Source of the DNA: Paracoccaceae bacterium
Lineage (GTDB): Bacteria; Pseudomonadota; Alphaproteobacteria; Rhodobacterales; Rhodobacteraceae
Assembly: GCA_026989355.1 (NCBI GenBank)
Contig: JALSJM010000017.1
Coordinates: 1 to 64,000 of the forward strand
Length of the DNA: 64,000 nucleotides
Reading direction: 5' to 3'
In this document: piece by piece, positions 29,235 through 38,312 of the stretch
Layout of the letters: the number at the start of each line of letters is the position of its first letter
Position numbering within the stretch: position 1 is the first letter of the stretch
Program-made: the position numbers and the translations under genes
The notes under the pieces: model-generated
The model's database searches: none
Seen by the model: the letters and a program-made list of their open reading frames with translations, nothing else
Told to the model about the DNA's origin: nothing

Positions 29235-30641
29235 ATGAGCAAGGCTGACGTTCTCAAGACAATCAAGGATGAAGACGTTGAATACGTCGATATCCGCTTT
29301 ACCGATCCGCGCGGCAAGCTGCAGCACGTGACAGTGCTTGCCGATCAGGTGGACGAGGATTTCCTCGAAGACGGCTTCATGTTCGACGGTTCCTCGATCG
29401 CCGGCTGGAAATCGATCGACGAATCCGACATGAAACTGATGCCCGATACCGAAAGTGCCTATCTTGATCCGTTCTATGCGGAAAAGACGCTTTGCCTGCA
29501 TTGCTCGATCCTCGAACCCGATACCGGCGAACCCTATTCGCGCGACCCGCGCGGCACTGCCGAAAAGGCCGAAGCCTATCTCAAGGCCTCCGGCATCGGC
29601 GATACCGCCTATTTCGGCCCCGAAGCGGAATTCTTCCTGTTCGACGACGTGCGCTTTGCCGTTGAAATGAACAAGGTCTCCTTCCAGATCGACGCGGTCG
29701 ATGCCTCGTGGAACACCGATACCGAATACGAGATGGGCAACATGGGCCACCGCCCCGGCATCAAGGGCGGCTATTTCCCCGTGAACCCGGTAGACCACGG
29801 TCAGGACATCCGCTCGGAAATGCTTTCGACCATGAAGCGCATGGGCATGAAGGTTGACAAGCACCACCACGAGGTGGCGTCGTGCCAGCACGAACTGGGC
29901 CTGATCTTCAATTCGCTGGTCCGCCAGGCCGACGAACTGCAGAAATACAAATACGTGATCCACAACGTGGCCGACGCCTATGGCAAAACGGCCACCTTCA
30001 TGCCCAAGCCGATCGCCGGTGACAACGGCACCGGCATGCATGTGAACATGTCGATCTGGAAGGGTGGCAAGCCGCTGTTCGCGGGCGACAAATACGCCGA
30101 CCTCAGCCAGGAGGCGCTGTGGTATATCGGCGGCATCCTGAAGCACGCGAAAACGCTGAATGCCTTCACCAACCCCTCGACCAACAGTTACAAGCGCCTC
30201 ATTCCCGGCTTCGAGGCCCCGGTGCTGCGCGCCTATTCGGCCCGCAACCGCAGTGGCTGCGTGCGCATCCCCTGGGCCGAAAGCCCCAAGGCCAAGCGCG
30301 TCGAGGCCCGCTTCCCCGACCCGGCCGCCAACCCCTATCTTGCCTTCTCGGCACTGCTGATGGCCGGCCTCGACGGGATCCGCAACAAGATCGATCCGGG
30401 AGAGCCCTCCGACAAGGATCTTTACGATCTGCCGCCGGAAGAGCTTGAAGGCATCCCCACCGTCTGCGCCAGCCTGCGCGAGGCGCTGGAAAGCCTCGAG
30501 GCCGATCACGACTTCCTGCTGGCGGGCGACGTGTTCACCAGGGACCAGATCGACGGCTATCTCGAACTGAAATGGGAAGAGGTCTACGCCTTCGAACACA
30601 CGCCGCATCCCGTGGAATACAAGATGTATTACAGCTGCTGA
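29235..30641 (+). CDS. glnA: Glutamine synthetase type I
   Basis: ATP-dependent condensation of glutamate and ammonia. At 468 residues it is a type I-beta enzyme. The beta-grasp domain has [18 protein letters not shown]. The catalytic core contains FFLFDDVRF, the ammonia/metal block [15 protein letters not shown] and [19 protein letters not shown]. Tyr397 in [10 protein letters not shown] is the adenylylation site used by GlnE, so the enzyme should be under GlnB/GlnE control. Second gene of glnB-glnA, followed by a strong terminator. Confidence 0.97.
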   Translation: MSKADVLKTIKDEDVEYVDIRFTDPRGKLQHVTVLADQVDEDFLEDGFMFDGSSIAGWKSIDESDMKLMPDTESAYLDPFYAEKTLCLHCSILEPDTGEPYSRDPRGTAEKAEAYLKASGIGDTAYFGPEAEFFLFDDVRFAVEMNKVSFQIDAVDASWNTDTEYEMGNMGHRPGIKGGYFPVNPVDHGQDIRSEMLSTMKRMGMKVDKHHHEVASCQHELGLIFNSLVRQADELQKYKYVIHNVADAYGKTATFMPKPIAGDNGTGMHVNMSIWKGGKPLFAGDKYADLSQEALWYIGGILKHAKTLNAFTNPSTNSYKRLIPGFEAPVLRAYSARNRSGCVRIPWAESPKAKRVEARFPDPAANPYLAFSALLMAGLDGIRNKIDPGEPSDKDLYDLPPEELEGIPTVCASLREALESLEADHDFLLAGDVFTRDQIDGYLELKWEEVYAFEHTPHPVEYKMYYSC

Positions 30642-30666
30642 CAGGCCGCAGCAGCGCACAATCCCG

Positions 30667-30697
30667 AAAGGGGCGCCGTTCCTGGCGCCCCTTTCTG
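30667..30697 (+). terminator. Intrinsic terminator after glnA
   Basis: AAAGGGGCGCC at 30667-30677 is perfectly complementary to GGCGCCCCTTT at 30684-30694, with a 6-base loop. It lies 26 bases after the glnA stop. The symmetric A and T ends mean it could also stop minus-strand transcription from the sox operon, which ends at 30833. Confidence 0.85.
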
Positions 30698-30832
30698 CGT
30701 CGTGCTGCTGTCATGCGCGGCGCCCCCCCTTCGTCATGGCCCCGCTCCTTCATTCCTTCATCCCGGACGAAACACCCCGGGGCCGCTGCGGCAGCGCCCC
30801 GCAACACCCCGCAGCGGCCCGTCCCCGGCCAC

Positions 30833-31375
30833 TCAGGTTCCGGGTGCGAAAAATCCCGCCTCCGGCCCCGCCGCGGCATTTTCCAGAAGCGCACGGGCAT
30901 GTTCGGCCACCGACCGGAACACCATCACCGTGAAGGCACCTTCGCCCCAGTGCCAGATACCTGCCGGAATCTGCGCCAGCCGCGTGCGGCGCATCTCGCC
31001 CGGCCCGAGCGCCCCCATGTCGGCGGGGGAAAGGCGCGCCAGCACCTCGCGTGCATGGGGGCCGGCAACCGTGAACAGCACCCGCGCGTCCGACACATCG
31101 GCCACCAAGCCGGAGCCCTTTCCGAAAGCCTTGCGCGCCGCCGCCAGCGCCGCCGCCACATCCCCGCGCGGCATGAAAAGCATCACCTCGTCAGGGGCCA
31201 TCCAGGCCACGACCCTTTCCCCTTCCCGCAGCATGGCCCGGCGCCCGGGCAGCGAAAGCCCCACGGCCGCCTTCACCGCCCGCCGCAGCCCCGCTCTGCC
31301 CGGATCCCCCTTCAGCGTGACCATGCCGCAGGGCGGTGCCGGGGCCAGTCGCGCGATCGGCTGATGGTCATGCAT
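30833..31375 (-). CDS. soxG: Sarcosine oxidase gamma subunit
   Basis: Smallest-but-one subunit of heterotetrameric sarcosine oxidase, which oxidatively demethylates sarcosine (N-methylglycine) to glycine. The 180-residue protein starts MHDHQPIARLAP. It contains a GcvT-like strand pattern (EVMLFMPRGD, VADVSDARVLFTVAGPHAREVLARL) and the late HWGEGAFTVMVFRSVAEHAR block. The start at 31375 has GGGAGAG upstream and overlaps the end of soxA by 8 bases. Last gene of soxB-soxD-soxA-soxG, and the least conserved one. Confidence 0.9.
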   Translation of the reverse strand: MHDHQPIARLAPAPPCGMVTLKGDPGRAGLRRAVKAAVGLSLPGRRAMLREGERVVAWMAPDEVMLFMPRGDVAAALAAARKAFGKGSGLVADVSDARVLFTVAGPHAREVLARLSPADMGALGPGEMRRTRLAQIPAGIWHWGEGAFTVMVFRSVAEHARALLENAAAGPEAGFFAPGT

Positions 31376-34300
31376 GCTGACGCTCTCCCTGCGGATCAAG
31401 AAATACCGGATCGGTGATACGCGCCTTCACCGGCGCTCCGCCCCGGTTCGAGAATTCCAGCACCTCGCCCATGCGTTCGGGGCCGCGCGCGATCAGCCCA
31501 AGGGCGATGCCGCGCCCGAGCGTGGGCGAGAAATAGGTTGATGTCACCCGTCCCTGGGTAGCGCGCCGGCCATATGCGTTGGTGCCCTCGGCCAATGCAT
31601 AGGCACCCTCGGGCAGCACCGAGCCATCCGGCGTTTCCAGCCCCACAAGGCGCCAGCGTTCCGGATCATGAAACAGCGGGCGCGCCAGCCCCCGCTTGCC
31701 GATGAAATCGGCCTTCTTCTTCGAAACCGCCCAGGACAGCCCCAGATCAAGCGGCGTCACCGTGCCGTCGGTTTCATCGCCGATCATGATATAGCCCTTC
31801 TCGGCACGCATCACATGCAGCGCCTCGGTGCCATAGGGCGTGGCAGAGAATTCGGCCCCCGCCTCCAGCAGCGCCTGCCACAGCGCCAGCCCCTGCCCCG
31901 CCGGCACCGCGATCTCGAAAGACAGTTCGCCCGAGAAGCTGATACGGAAGATCCGCGCATCGAAACCCCCAAGCCGCCCCTCGCTCCAGTGCATGAAGGG
32001 CAGGGCCGCGCGGCTCACGTCAATTCCTCCGAGCCTTTCCAGAACGCTGCGCGCATTCGGACCCACCACCGCGATCTGGGCGTATTGCTCGGTCAGATTG
32101 AGCGTGTGCACATCGAGATCCCACCATTCGCACTGCAGCCAGTCCTCCATATGGGCATGCACATGCTCGGCCCCGCCGGTGGTGGTGTGGCAAAGGAAGC
32201 TCTGCTCGTCGAGCCGCGCCACCACGCCGTCATCCATCAGAAAACCGTTTTCGTTGCACATCAGCCCATAGCGGCAGCGGCCCACCGGCAGGGTGCTGAT
32301 CATGTTGGTATAGACGAGATCCAGAAACTTCCCCGCATCGGGACCGCAGACCAGGATCTTGCCCAGTGTCGAGGCATCGAGCAGGCCAAGGCTTTCACGC
32401 GTGGTCCGCACTTCGCGCTGCACCGCATCGGCACGGGTTTCGCCCCCGCGGCGATAGCAATAGGGCCGCCGCCACTGGCCCACGGGTTCGAAATCGGCGC
32501 CGTTTTCCTCATGCCATCCCTGAAGCGGGGTGCGGCGCAGGGGCTGGAACAGCTCGCCACGCGCCTCGCCCGTGACGGCGCCGAAGGAAAGCGGCGTGTA
32601 GGGCGGGCGAAAGGTGGTGGTTCCGGTTTGCGGAACGGGCCGGCCCAGGGTATCGGAAAGCACCGCGATTCCGTTGATATTACTCAACTTTCCCTGATCG
32701 TTCGCCATGCCCAGCGTGGTATAGCGCTTGGTATGCTCGACGCTTTCGTAGCCCTCCCCCGCCGCCTGGACGATATCTGACAGTTTCACGTCATTCTGGA
32801 AATCGATCCACATCTTCATGCGCGCCTTCGCTCCGGCCCGAGCGGGCATCTGCCATACCGGCAGAAGTGGCGCTTCGTCGCACTCCTGCGCCCCGGGCAC
32901 ACGCTTGCGAGGGGGGCGAAAACCCGTTTCCCTTGCCGCCCTCCTCCCGGCACTGTCGGCATCTTCCAGCACCGCCTGCGTCTGCATCCGGCCGTTGGCC
33001 GTGCCCGCCGCAATCACGAAACCCGCGCCATCGGCGCCGCGCGGCGGGCGCGCCGGATCGGGGCGGAAGAAGGCCCCGTCGGCATCCCACAGCAGCTTTC
33101 CGGCGCAATGCGACCACAGATGCACCACCGGCGACCACCCCCCCGACATGGCAAGGCAGTCGCAGGCGATTTCCTCGCCCGCGCCGCCGGCCCCCTCCTG
33201 CAGCCCCACGATGACGGAGCGCAGGCGCCTTCCGCCCTTCGTGGCCACGATGGCACGCCCCTCAAGCACCGGGATCCCGGCCTCGCGAACCGCCTGCGGC
33301 AGGGCGCCGGTAACAGCGGAGCGGGCATCGACCACGGCCGCAACCGTTCCTCCTCCGGCCGCGCGGACCGCCAGCGCCGTGCGATAGGCATTGTCGTTGT
33401 TGGTCACGATTACCACGCGCCGGCCGGCCATCACCCCCCAGTTTTCAAGGTAATCGCGCACCGCGCTGGCCAGCATCACCCCGGGTCGGTCATTGCCGGG
33501 AAAGGCCAGCGGGCGTTCGATGGCGCCGGTGGCGGTGATGATGCGGCGCGCCCGGATGCGCCACAGGCGGTGGCGCGGGCCGCGGGCCTCTTCGGGGGGC
33601 AGGTGATCGGCCAGGCGCTCGCAGGCCAGCGCATAGCCATGATCATGAACCCCGGCTAACGAGCACCGCCTTCTAAGAACGACATTTTCCATGTTTTCAA
33701 GCTCATGGAGAACACCATTGATCCACCTTTCCGCCGGCATCCCGGCGATTTCCGCCCCATCCACCGGCGCCCGGCCGCCCCAGTGCGGGGTTTGCTCCAC
33801 AAGCAGCACCCGCGCCCCCGCACGTCCGGCGGCAAGCGCCGCCTGCAGCCCGGCGATGCCGCCACCGGCCACCAGCACATCCACATGAACATGGAAATGT
33901 TCGTATCGGTCGGGATCGCGGGCCCCCGGATCGGGTGCGCGCCCAAGGCCGGCGGCACGCCGGATCAGGGGTTCGAACAGATGCTTCCAGGCGGGGGCTG
34001 GAAACATGAATGTCTTGTAATAGAAACCTGCCGAAAGGAAGCGGGCGAAAAGGCCATTGATGGCCCCGATATCGAAACCGAGACCGGGCCAGTGATTCTG
34101 GCTGCGGGCAACAAGACCCTCGAACAGTTCGATGCCGGTGGCGCGGCGATCGGGCTCGAAGCGGTCATCCGTGCCGATTTCCATCAGGGCATTGGGCTCT
34201 TCCGCGCCCGATGCCAGCAGACCGCGGGGGCGATGATACTTGAAGCTGCGGCCCAGCAGCACCCGATCATTGGCCAGAAGCGCCGAAGCCAGAGTATCGC

Positions 34301-34394
34301 CCGCATAACCCCCCAGAACCTGACCGTTGAAACGGAAGGCAAGCGGGCGGCTGCGATCGAGGAACCGGCCTCTGCCGGAAATGCGGTGGCTCAT
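31368..34394 (-). CDS. soxA: Sarcosine oxidase alpha subunit
   Basis: Large subunit carrying NAD+ and the folate site of the heterotetrameric enzyme; tetrahydrofolate accepts the formaldehyde. It is 1008 residues. An N-terminal 2Fe-2S-ferredoxin-like segment (FRFNGQVLGGYAGDTLASAL) comes first, then a dinucleotide fold with VLVAGGGIAGLQAALAAGRA. A second nucleotide segment (VIVTNNDNAYRTALAVRAAGG) follows, and then a C-terminal aminomethyltransferase (GcvT-like) domain from about 620 with STLGKILVCGPDA and EKGYIMIGDETDGTVTPLDL. The ATG at 34394 overlaps the soxD stop as ATGA, with GGGAGGGG in front. Confidence 0.95.
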   Translation of the reverse strand: MSHRISGRGRFLDRSRPLAFRFNGQVLGGYAGDTLASALLANDRVLLGRSFKYHRPRGLLASGAEEPNALMEIGTDDRFEPDRRATGIELFEGLVARSQNHWPGLGFDIGAINGLFARFLSAGFYYKTFMFPAPAWKHLFEPLIRRAAGLGRAPDPGARDPDRYEHFHVHVDVLVAGGGIAGLQAALAAGRAGARVLLVEQTPHWGGRAPVDGAEIAGMPAERWINGVLHELENMENVVLRRRCSLAGVHDHGYALACERLADHLPPEEARGPRHRLWRIRARRIITATGAIERPLAFPGNDRPGVMLASAVRDYLENWGVMAGRRVVIVTNNDNAYRTALAVRAAGGGTVAAVVDARSAVTGALPQAVREAGIPVLEGRAIVATKGGRRLRSVIVGLQEGAGGAGEEIACDCLAMSGGWSPVVHLWSHCAGKLLWDADGAFFRPDPARPPRGADGAGFVIAAGTANGRMQTQAVLEDADSAGRRAARETGFRPPRKRVPGAQECDEAPLLPVWQMPARAGAKARMKMWIDFQNDVKLSDIVQAAGEGYESVEHTKRYTTLGMANDQGKLSNINGIAVLSDTLGRPVPQTGTTTFRPPYTPLSFGAVTGEARGELFQPLRRTPLQGWHEENGADFEPVGQWRRPYCYRRGGETRADAVQREVRTTRESLGLLDASTLGKILVCGPDAGKFLDLVYTNMISTLPVGRCRYGLMCNENGFLMDDGVVARLDEQSFLCHTTTGGAEHVHAHMEDWLQCEWWDLDVHTLNLTEQYAQIAVVGPNARSVLERLGGIDVSRAALPFMHWSEGRLGGFDARIFRISFSGELSFEIAVPAGQGLALWQALLEAGAEFSATPYGTEALHVMRAEKGYIMIGDETDGTVTPLDLGLSWAVSKKKADFIGKRGLARPLFHDPERWRLVGLETPDGSVLPEGAYALAEGTNAYGRRATQGRVTSTYFSPTLGRGIALGLIARGPERMGEVLEFSNRGGAPVKARITDPVFLDPQGERQHA

Positions 34395-34714
34395 GGCAGC
34401 CCCTCCCATTCGGGACGTTTCCGGCGGATCCGGCGGACAAGATCCGCCGGCGGCGCCTCTGTCCGGGCGGGATAGGTTCCGAAGACTTCAAGCGTGTCCG
34501 TGGCGCGCGCGGCAATGAACCACTTGCCGCAGCCCATGGCATGGCGCCAGCGCTCGAAATGAACGCCCAGAGGGTTCCTGCGGGCAAACATGTAGGCTTC
34601 GAATTCCACGTCCGAGGCTTCGGGGCCGGCACGTTTCAGGTGGGCTTCGCCGCCCGGCGCCAGCTCGGTTTCATCGGCGGCGATGCCGCAATGGGGACAG
34701 GTGAGGATCAGCAT
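34391..34714 (-). CDS. soxD: Sarcosine oxidase delta subunit
   Basis: Small zinc-binding subunit of the heterotetrameric sarcosine oxidase. The 107-residue protein begins MLILTCPHCGIAADETEL; the CPHC pair with a later His and Cys (HAMGCGKWF) is the zinc site of the family. The EFEAYMFARRNPLGVHFERW block is typical. It overlaps soxA by 4 bases and follows soxB after a 100-base gap containing a strong inverted repeat. Confidence 0.94.
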   Translation of the reverse strand: MLILTCPHCGIAADETELAPGGEAHLKRAGPEASDVEFEAYMFARRNPLGVHFERWRHAMGCGKWFIAARATDTLEVFGTYPARTEAPPADLVRRIRRKRPEWEGLP

Positions 34715-34737
34715 CGGGGAATGTTCCTGCCGGGGCC

Positions 34738-34770
34738 GGTGCGGCGGGGGCTGTCTGCCTCCGCCGCACC
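34738..34770. repeat. Inverted repeat between soxB and soxD
   Basis: GGTGCGGCGG at 34738-34747 and CCGCCGCACC at 34761-34770 are perfectly complementary with a 13-base loop. GGAAT(A/G)TTCC segments outside the arms (34718-34726 and 34772-34781) are themselves palindromic and extend the symmetry. No T-run follows on the minus strand, so it is more likely an mRNA-stability or processing hairpin inside the sox operon than a terminator. Confidence 0.6.
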
Positions 34771-34814
34771 GGGAATATTCCGTTCTGGATAAAGGGAAAC
34801 GGCTGCCGTCTGCA

Positions 34815-36062
34815 TCAGTGGGCTACCCCCGCGGCAACGCTTTCATCGATGAACCGGCCCTCGCGGAACCGCGACAGGGAAAAGGGCGCGGCCAGGGGGC
34901 CGGGGGCATCGTTGGCTACAAGCTCGGCCATGGCCCAGCCCGAGCCGGGAATGGCCTTGAAGCCGCCGGTGCCCCAGCCACAGTTGACATAGCAGCCGGC
35001 AAGCGGGGTTTTCGACAGGATCGGAGAGCGGTCACCCGTCATGTCGACGATGCCGCCCCACTGGCGCATCATGCGCAGGCGGCCGATGGCCGGGAAGGTT
35101 TCGCACAAGGCACGCACGGTTTCCTCGATGTGGTGAAAGGAACCGCGCTGCGTGTAGTTGTTGAAACCGTCGGCGCCGCCGCCGATCACCAGTTCACCCT
35201 TGTCGGATTGCGAAATGTAACCGTGCACGGTGTTGGCCATCACCACCACGTCAAGCATCGGCTTCACGGGTTCGCTGACCAGCGCCTGAAGGGCCACGCT
35301 TTCGATCGGCAGGCGGAAGCCCGCCATTTCCGCGAGACGCCCCGAATGCCCCGCGACCACCAGCGCAAGCCTGTTGCAGCGGATCGTGCCGCGGCTGGTA
35401 TTGACAGCGCTGACACGCCCGCCCCGGCTTTCGATTCCGGTCACCTCGCATTGCTGGATGACGTGCATGCCCATTCCCGAGCAGGCGCGCGCATAGGCCC
35501 AGGCCACCGCATCGTGGCGGGCGGTGCCGCCACGGGGCTGCCAGAGCGCGCCCAGAACCGGATAGCGGGGGCCATGGATATTGATCATCGGCACCAGTTC
35601 CCTGACCCTTCGGGGAGAGATGAATTCGGTGCTCACCCCCTGCAGAGCGTTGGCCTCGGCAATGCGCAGATAGCCGCGTTTCTCGTGTTCGGTCTGGGCC
35701 AGCATCATCACGCCGCGGGGGCTGAACATCACATTCATGTTCAGATCGCGGCTCATGGTTTCATAGAGCGAGCGGGCCTTTTCGTAGATGGCGGCTGAGG
35801 GATCCTGAAGATAGTTCGAGCGGATGATGGTGGTATTGCGACCGGTATTGCCGCCCCCGAGCCAGCCCTTTTCCAGCACCGCCACATCGGTGATGCCGTG
35901 GTTCTTTCCAAGGTAATAGGCGGTAGCAAGGCCATGCCCTCCCGCGCCCACGATCACCACGTCATAAGCTGCCCTGGTCTCGGGGTTTTCCCATACCCGC
36001 GGCCAGCCACGATGCAGGCGCAGCCCTTCGCGCAAGATTGCCCAGGCGCTGTAGCGTCTCAT
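34815..36062 (-). CDS. soxB: Sarcosine oxidase beta subunit
   Basis: Catalytic flavin subunit (FAD, with covalent FMN at the subunit interface), where sarcosine is oxidised. The 415-residue protein has YDVVIVGAGGHGLATAYYLG for FAD binding, the WLGGGNTGRNTTIIRSNY block that binds the flavins, and a C-terminal CGWGTGGFKAIPGSG loop. The ATG at 36062 (MRRYSAWAILREG) is chosen from AAAGGA upstream and from family starts. First gene of soxBDAG. A serine hydroxymethyltransferase gene, often nearby in other genomes, is not seen. Confidence 0.95.
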   Translation of the reverse strand: MRRYSAWAILREGLRLHRGWPRVWENPETRAAYDVVIVGAGGHGLATAYYLGKNHGITDVAVLEKGWLGGGNTGRNTTIIRSNYLQDPSAAIYEKARSLYETMSRDLNMNVMFSPRGVMMLAQTEHEKRGYLRIAEANALQGVSTEFISPRRVRELVPMINIHGPRYPVLGALWQPRGGTARHDAVAWAYARACSGMGMHVIQQCEVTGIESRGGRVSAVNTSRGTIRCNRLALVVAGHSGRLAEMAGFRLPIESVALQALVSEPVKPMLDVVVMANTVHGYISQSDKGELVIGGGADGFNNYTQRGSFHHIEETVRALCETFPAIGRLRMMRQWGGIVDMTGDRSPILSKTPLAGCYVNCGWGTGGFKAIPGSGWAMAELVANDAPGPLAAPFSLSRFREGRFIDESVAAGVAH

Positions 36063-36280
36063 GGCGATCCTTTCCCGCTTCCGGCCGAAGCCGCAACATG
36101 CCACGCTTCCCTTGTGAAGCAGGGTCAAGTCTGGGCCATGACGGGAAGCGGCACAATGGGGAAAAATGCGACACCCGCCCCGGCGGCACTGACACAGGCG
36201 TGATCGGCTGCGGCGCTATCCCCTCTTTCACCCGGTATCGATAGGCGCTAGATGACGGGGCAGAAGACAGGAGAACCCGC

Positions 36281-37528
36281 ATGACGTTCTGGCCCTATGC
36301 CGTTGCCCTCGCCGCCCTGGTTGCGCTGCTGATGCTGCTTGCGCTTCTGCGCAGACAGGCCGATGCGCAGAACGACGCGCAAAGCAGCGTCGAGATCTAC
36401 CGCGAACAGCTGCGGACCATAGACCGCGACGTGGCGCGCGGTGCGCTCGGCCCTGAAGAGGCAGAGCGCGTGCGCCGGGAAGTTTCGCGCCGCCTGCTGG
36501 CCGCCGACAAGGAAGCCCGTCAGGCACGGACGGCCGCCGTTGTTCCGCGCGGTGTCAGCCTTGTTGCGGCCCTTGCCCTGGTCGCGCTGGTGCTCGGGGG
36601 ATCGGCCTTCCTCTACAGCCGGCTCGGCGCGCCCGCCTACCCCGACCTGCCGCTTGCCAAGCGCCTCGAGATCGCCGATCAGATCTACCGGAACCGCCCC
36701 TCGCAGGCCGAGGCCGAAAAGCGGATCGGGCGGCAGGAGCCATTGCCACCGCCACCTGATGCCGATCCGAAATATCTTGAACTGATGGAAAGGCTGCGCA
36801 CCGTGATCAGGCAGAACCCCGATGATCTGCGGGGGCTGAAGCTGCTGGCGCGCAACGAAGCCGCGCTTGGGAATTTCCGCGCCGCCTATGAGGCCCAGAG
36901 CCGGATTGTCGAAATCACGGGGCCGGAAGCCACCGCCAACGATCACGCCGAACTGGCCGAACTGATGATTCTTGCCACCAATGGCTATGTCTCGCCCGAG
37001 GCCGAGCAGCAGTTGCGCACGGCCCTGAACCGCGATCCCCAACACGGGCTTGCACTCTACTATTCCGGGTTGATGTTCGCCCAGAACGAACGCCAGGACA
37101 TCGCCTTCCGGATCTGGCGTCAGCTGCTCGAAAAAAGCCCCCCCGATGCCCGCTGGATCCCCCAGATCCGGGCCCAGATCATGGAAATGGCGGAAATTGC
37201 CGGGGTAAATTATCAACTGCCGCCACAACCCGGCGCCGGCCCCGGCATTGCCGGCCCGAGCCGCGAAGATATCGAGAACGCCGCCGGGATGAGCCCCGAG
37301 GAACGTCAGCAGATGATTCGCGGCATGGTCGGCCGGCTGGCGGAAACCCTTGCCACCGAAGGCGGCCCGCCCGAGAAATGGGCACAGCTGATCGGTGCCT
37401 ATGGCGTGCTTGGCGAAACCGGGCGCGCGGCGGAAATCTGGGCCGAAGCCCGGGAACGCTTTGCCGATCAGCCCGAGGGTCTGGCCCTGATCCGCACCGC
37501 CGCCCGACAGGCCGGGGTAGCCGAGTGA
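36281..37528 (+). CDS. ccmI: Cytochrome c biogenesis protein CcmI
   Basis: Part of the heme-ligation complex of system I cytochrome c maturation, holding apocytochrome c for CcmF/H. The 415-residue protein has two membrane segments (about 3-22 and 88-112) enclosing a cytoplasmic leucine-zipper-like loop (VEIYREQLRTIDRDVARGAL). A periplasmic TPR domain follows (about 160-310: DDLRGLKLLARNEAALGNFRAA and similar). It ends with a Pro-rich tail. It is not next to other ccm genes here, as is usual in Rhodobacter relatives. Its stop overlaps the GTG of ruvX. Confidence 0.92.
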   Translation: MTFWPYAVALAALVALLMLLALLRRQADAQNDAQSSVEIYREQLRTIDRDVARGALGPEEAERVRREVSRRLLAADKEARQARTAAVVPRGVSLVAALALVALVLGGSAFLYSRLGAPAYPDLPLAKRLEIADQIYRNRPSQAEAEKRIGRQEPLPPPPDADPKYLELMERLRTVIRQNPDDLRGLKLLARNEAALGNFRAAYEAQSRIVEITGPEATANDHAELAELMILATNGYVSPEAEQQLRTALNRDPQHGLALYYSGLMFAQNERQDIAFRIWRQLLEKSPPDARWIPQIRAQIMEMAEIAGVNYQLPPQPGAGPGIAGPSREDIENAAGMSPEERQQMIRGMVGRLAETLATEGGPPEKWAQLIGAYGVLGETGRAAEIWAEARERFADQPEGLALIRTAARQAGVAE

Positions 37529-38004
37529 CCTTTGACGAGATCGGCAGATTTGCCGACGCCCTGCCCCCGGCAGGCCCGCTGATCGGACTCGATCTGGGGG
37601 AAAGAACGATCGGCATCGCCATATCCGACGGCCTGCGCAGCACCGCCACCCCGCTTGAAACCATCCGCCGGCGCAAGTTCTCGGGAGATGCCGCGCGGTT
37701 GCTGGAAATTGCCGCCGGACGGGACGCGGGGGGCATCGTGCTGGGTCTGCCGCGCAACATGGACGGCTCGGAAGGACCGCGCTGCCAGTCCACCCGCGCC
37801 TTCGCGCGCAACCTTTCGCGCCTCACCGATCTGCCGATCACATTCTGGGACGAGCGTCTTTCCACCGTGGCCGCCGAACGCGCCCTGCTCGAAGCCGATA
37901 CCTCGCGCCGCCGCCGTGCCGAGGTGATCGACCATGTGGCTGCCGCCTATATCCTGCAGGGCGCGCTTGATCGCCTGGCCAATCTGAAAGGCACTTCCCG
38001 ATGA
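37525..38004 (+). CDS. ruvX: Putative Holliday junction resolvase RuvX / YqgF
   Basis: RNase H-like nuclease family active in pre-16S rRNA maturation and possibly in recombination. The protein is 159 residues, with IGLDLGERTIGIAISDG containing the first catalytic Asp, then GIVLGLPRNMDGSEG, FWDERLSTVAAERALLE and the late DHVAAAYILQ. The GTG at 37525 overlaps the ccmI stop (GTGA), pointing to translational coupling; no ATG in this frame makes sense. It overlaps the DUF1289 gene by 4 bases as well. Confidence 0.92.
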   Translation: MTFDEIGRFADALPPAGPLIGLDLGERTIGIAISDGLRSTATPLETIRRRKFSGDAARLLEIAAGRDAGGIVLGLPRNMDGSEGPRCQSTRAFARNLSRLTDLPITFWDERLSTVAAERALLEADTSRRRRAEVIDHVAAAYILQGALDRLANLKGTSR

Positions 38005-38246
38005 GCGACGACGGCAATGACGCCATCTGGCAGCGCGCAGAGCCCGACAGCCCCTGTGTGCGCATCTGCCTGCTGCATCCCGAAGCGGGAATCTGCACGG
38101 GCTGCTACCGCACCGGCGATGAAATCGCCGCCTGGCCCCACCTTGCTCCCGAAGCCCGCCGCGCCCTGCTGGCCGAACTGCCTGCCCGCGCGGCCCGCCT
38201 GCGCCGGCGGCGCGGCAGGCGCAGGCCCGCTCCGCCGGAAAGCTGA
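38001..38246 (+). CDS. DUF1289 Cys-rich small protein
   Basis: An 81-residue protein with the DUF1289 pattern SPCVRICLLHPEAGICTGCYRTGDEIAAW. Four Cys residues in a C-x3-C-x8-C-x2-C spacing probably hold a metal ion, and an Arg/Pro-rich tail follows. The family is widespread, often beside genes for iron-sulfur or heme functions, but its role is unknown. It is coupled to ruvX by an ATGA overlap, making ccmI-ruvX-DUF1289 one unit. Confidence 0.88.
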   Translation: MSDDGNDAIWQRAEPDSPCVRICLLHPEAGICTGCYRTGDEIAAWPHLAPEARRALLAELPARAARLRRRRGRRRPAPPES

Positions 38247-38312
38247 GCGCCCCCACCCCCACAAGCACCACGCGGCCCTTCGGACGCACCCCGGGCCGCC
38301 GCAGCCCGCGCC

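Noticed and set aside
30833-36062. Reading soxBDAG as a thiosulfate-oxidising sox cluster linked to the sulfur genes
   Set aside because: The products are sarcosine oxidase subunits (flavin, GcvT-like and zinc-binding proteins), a name coincidence only.
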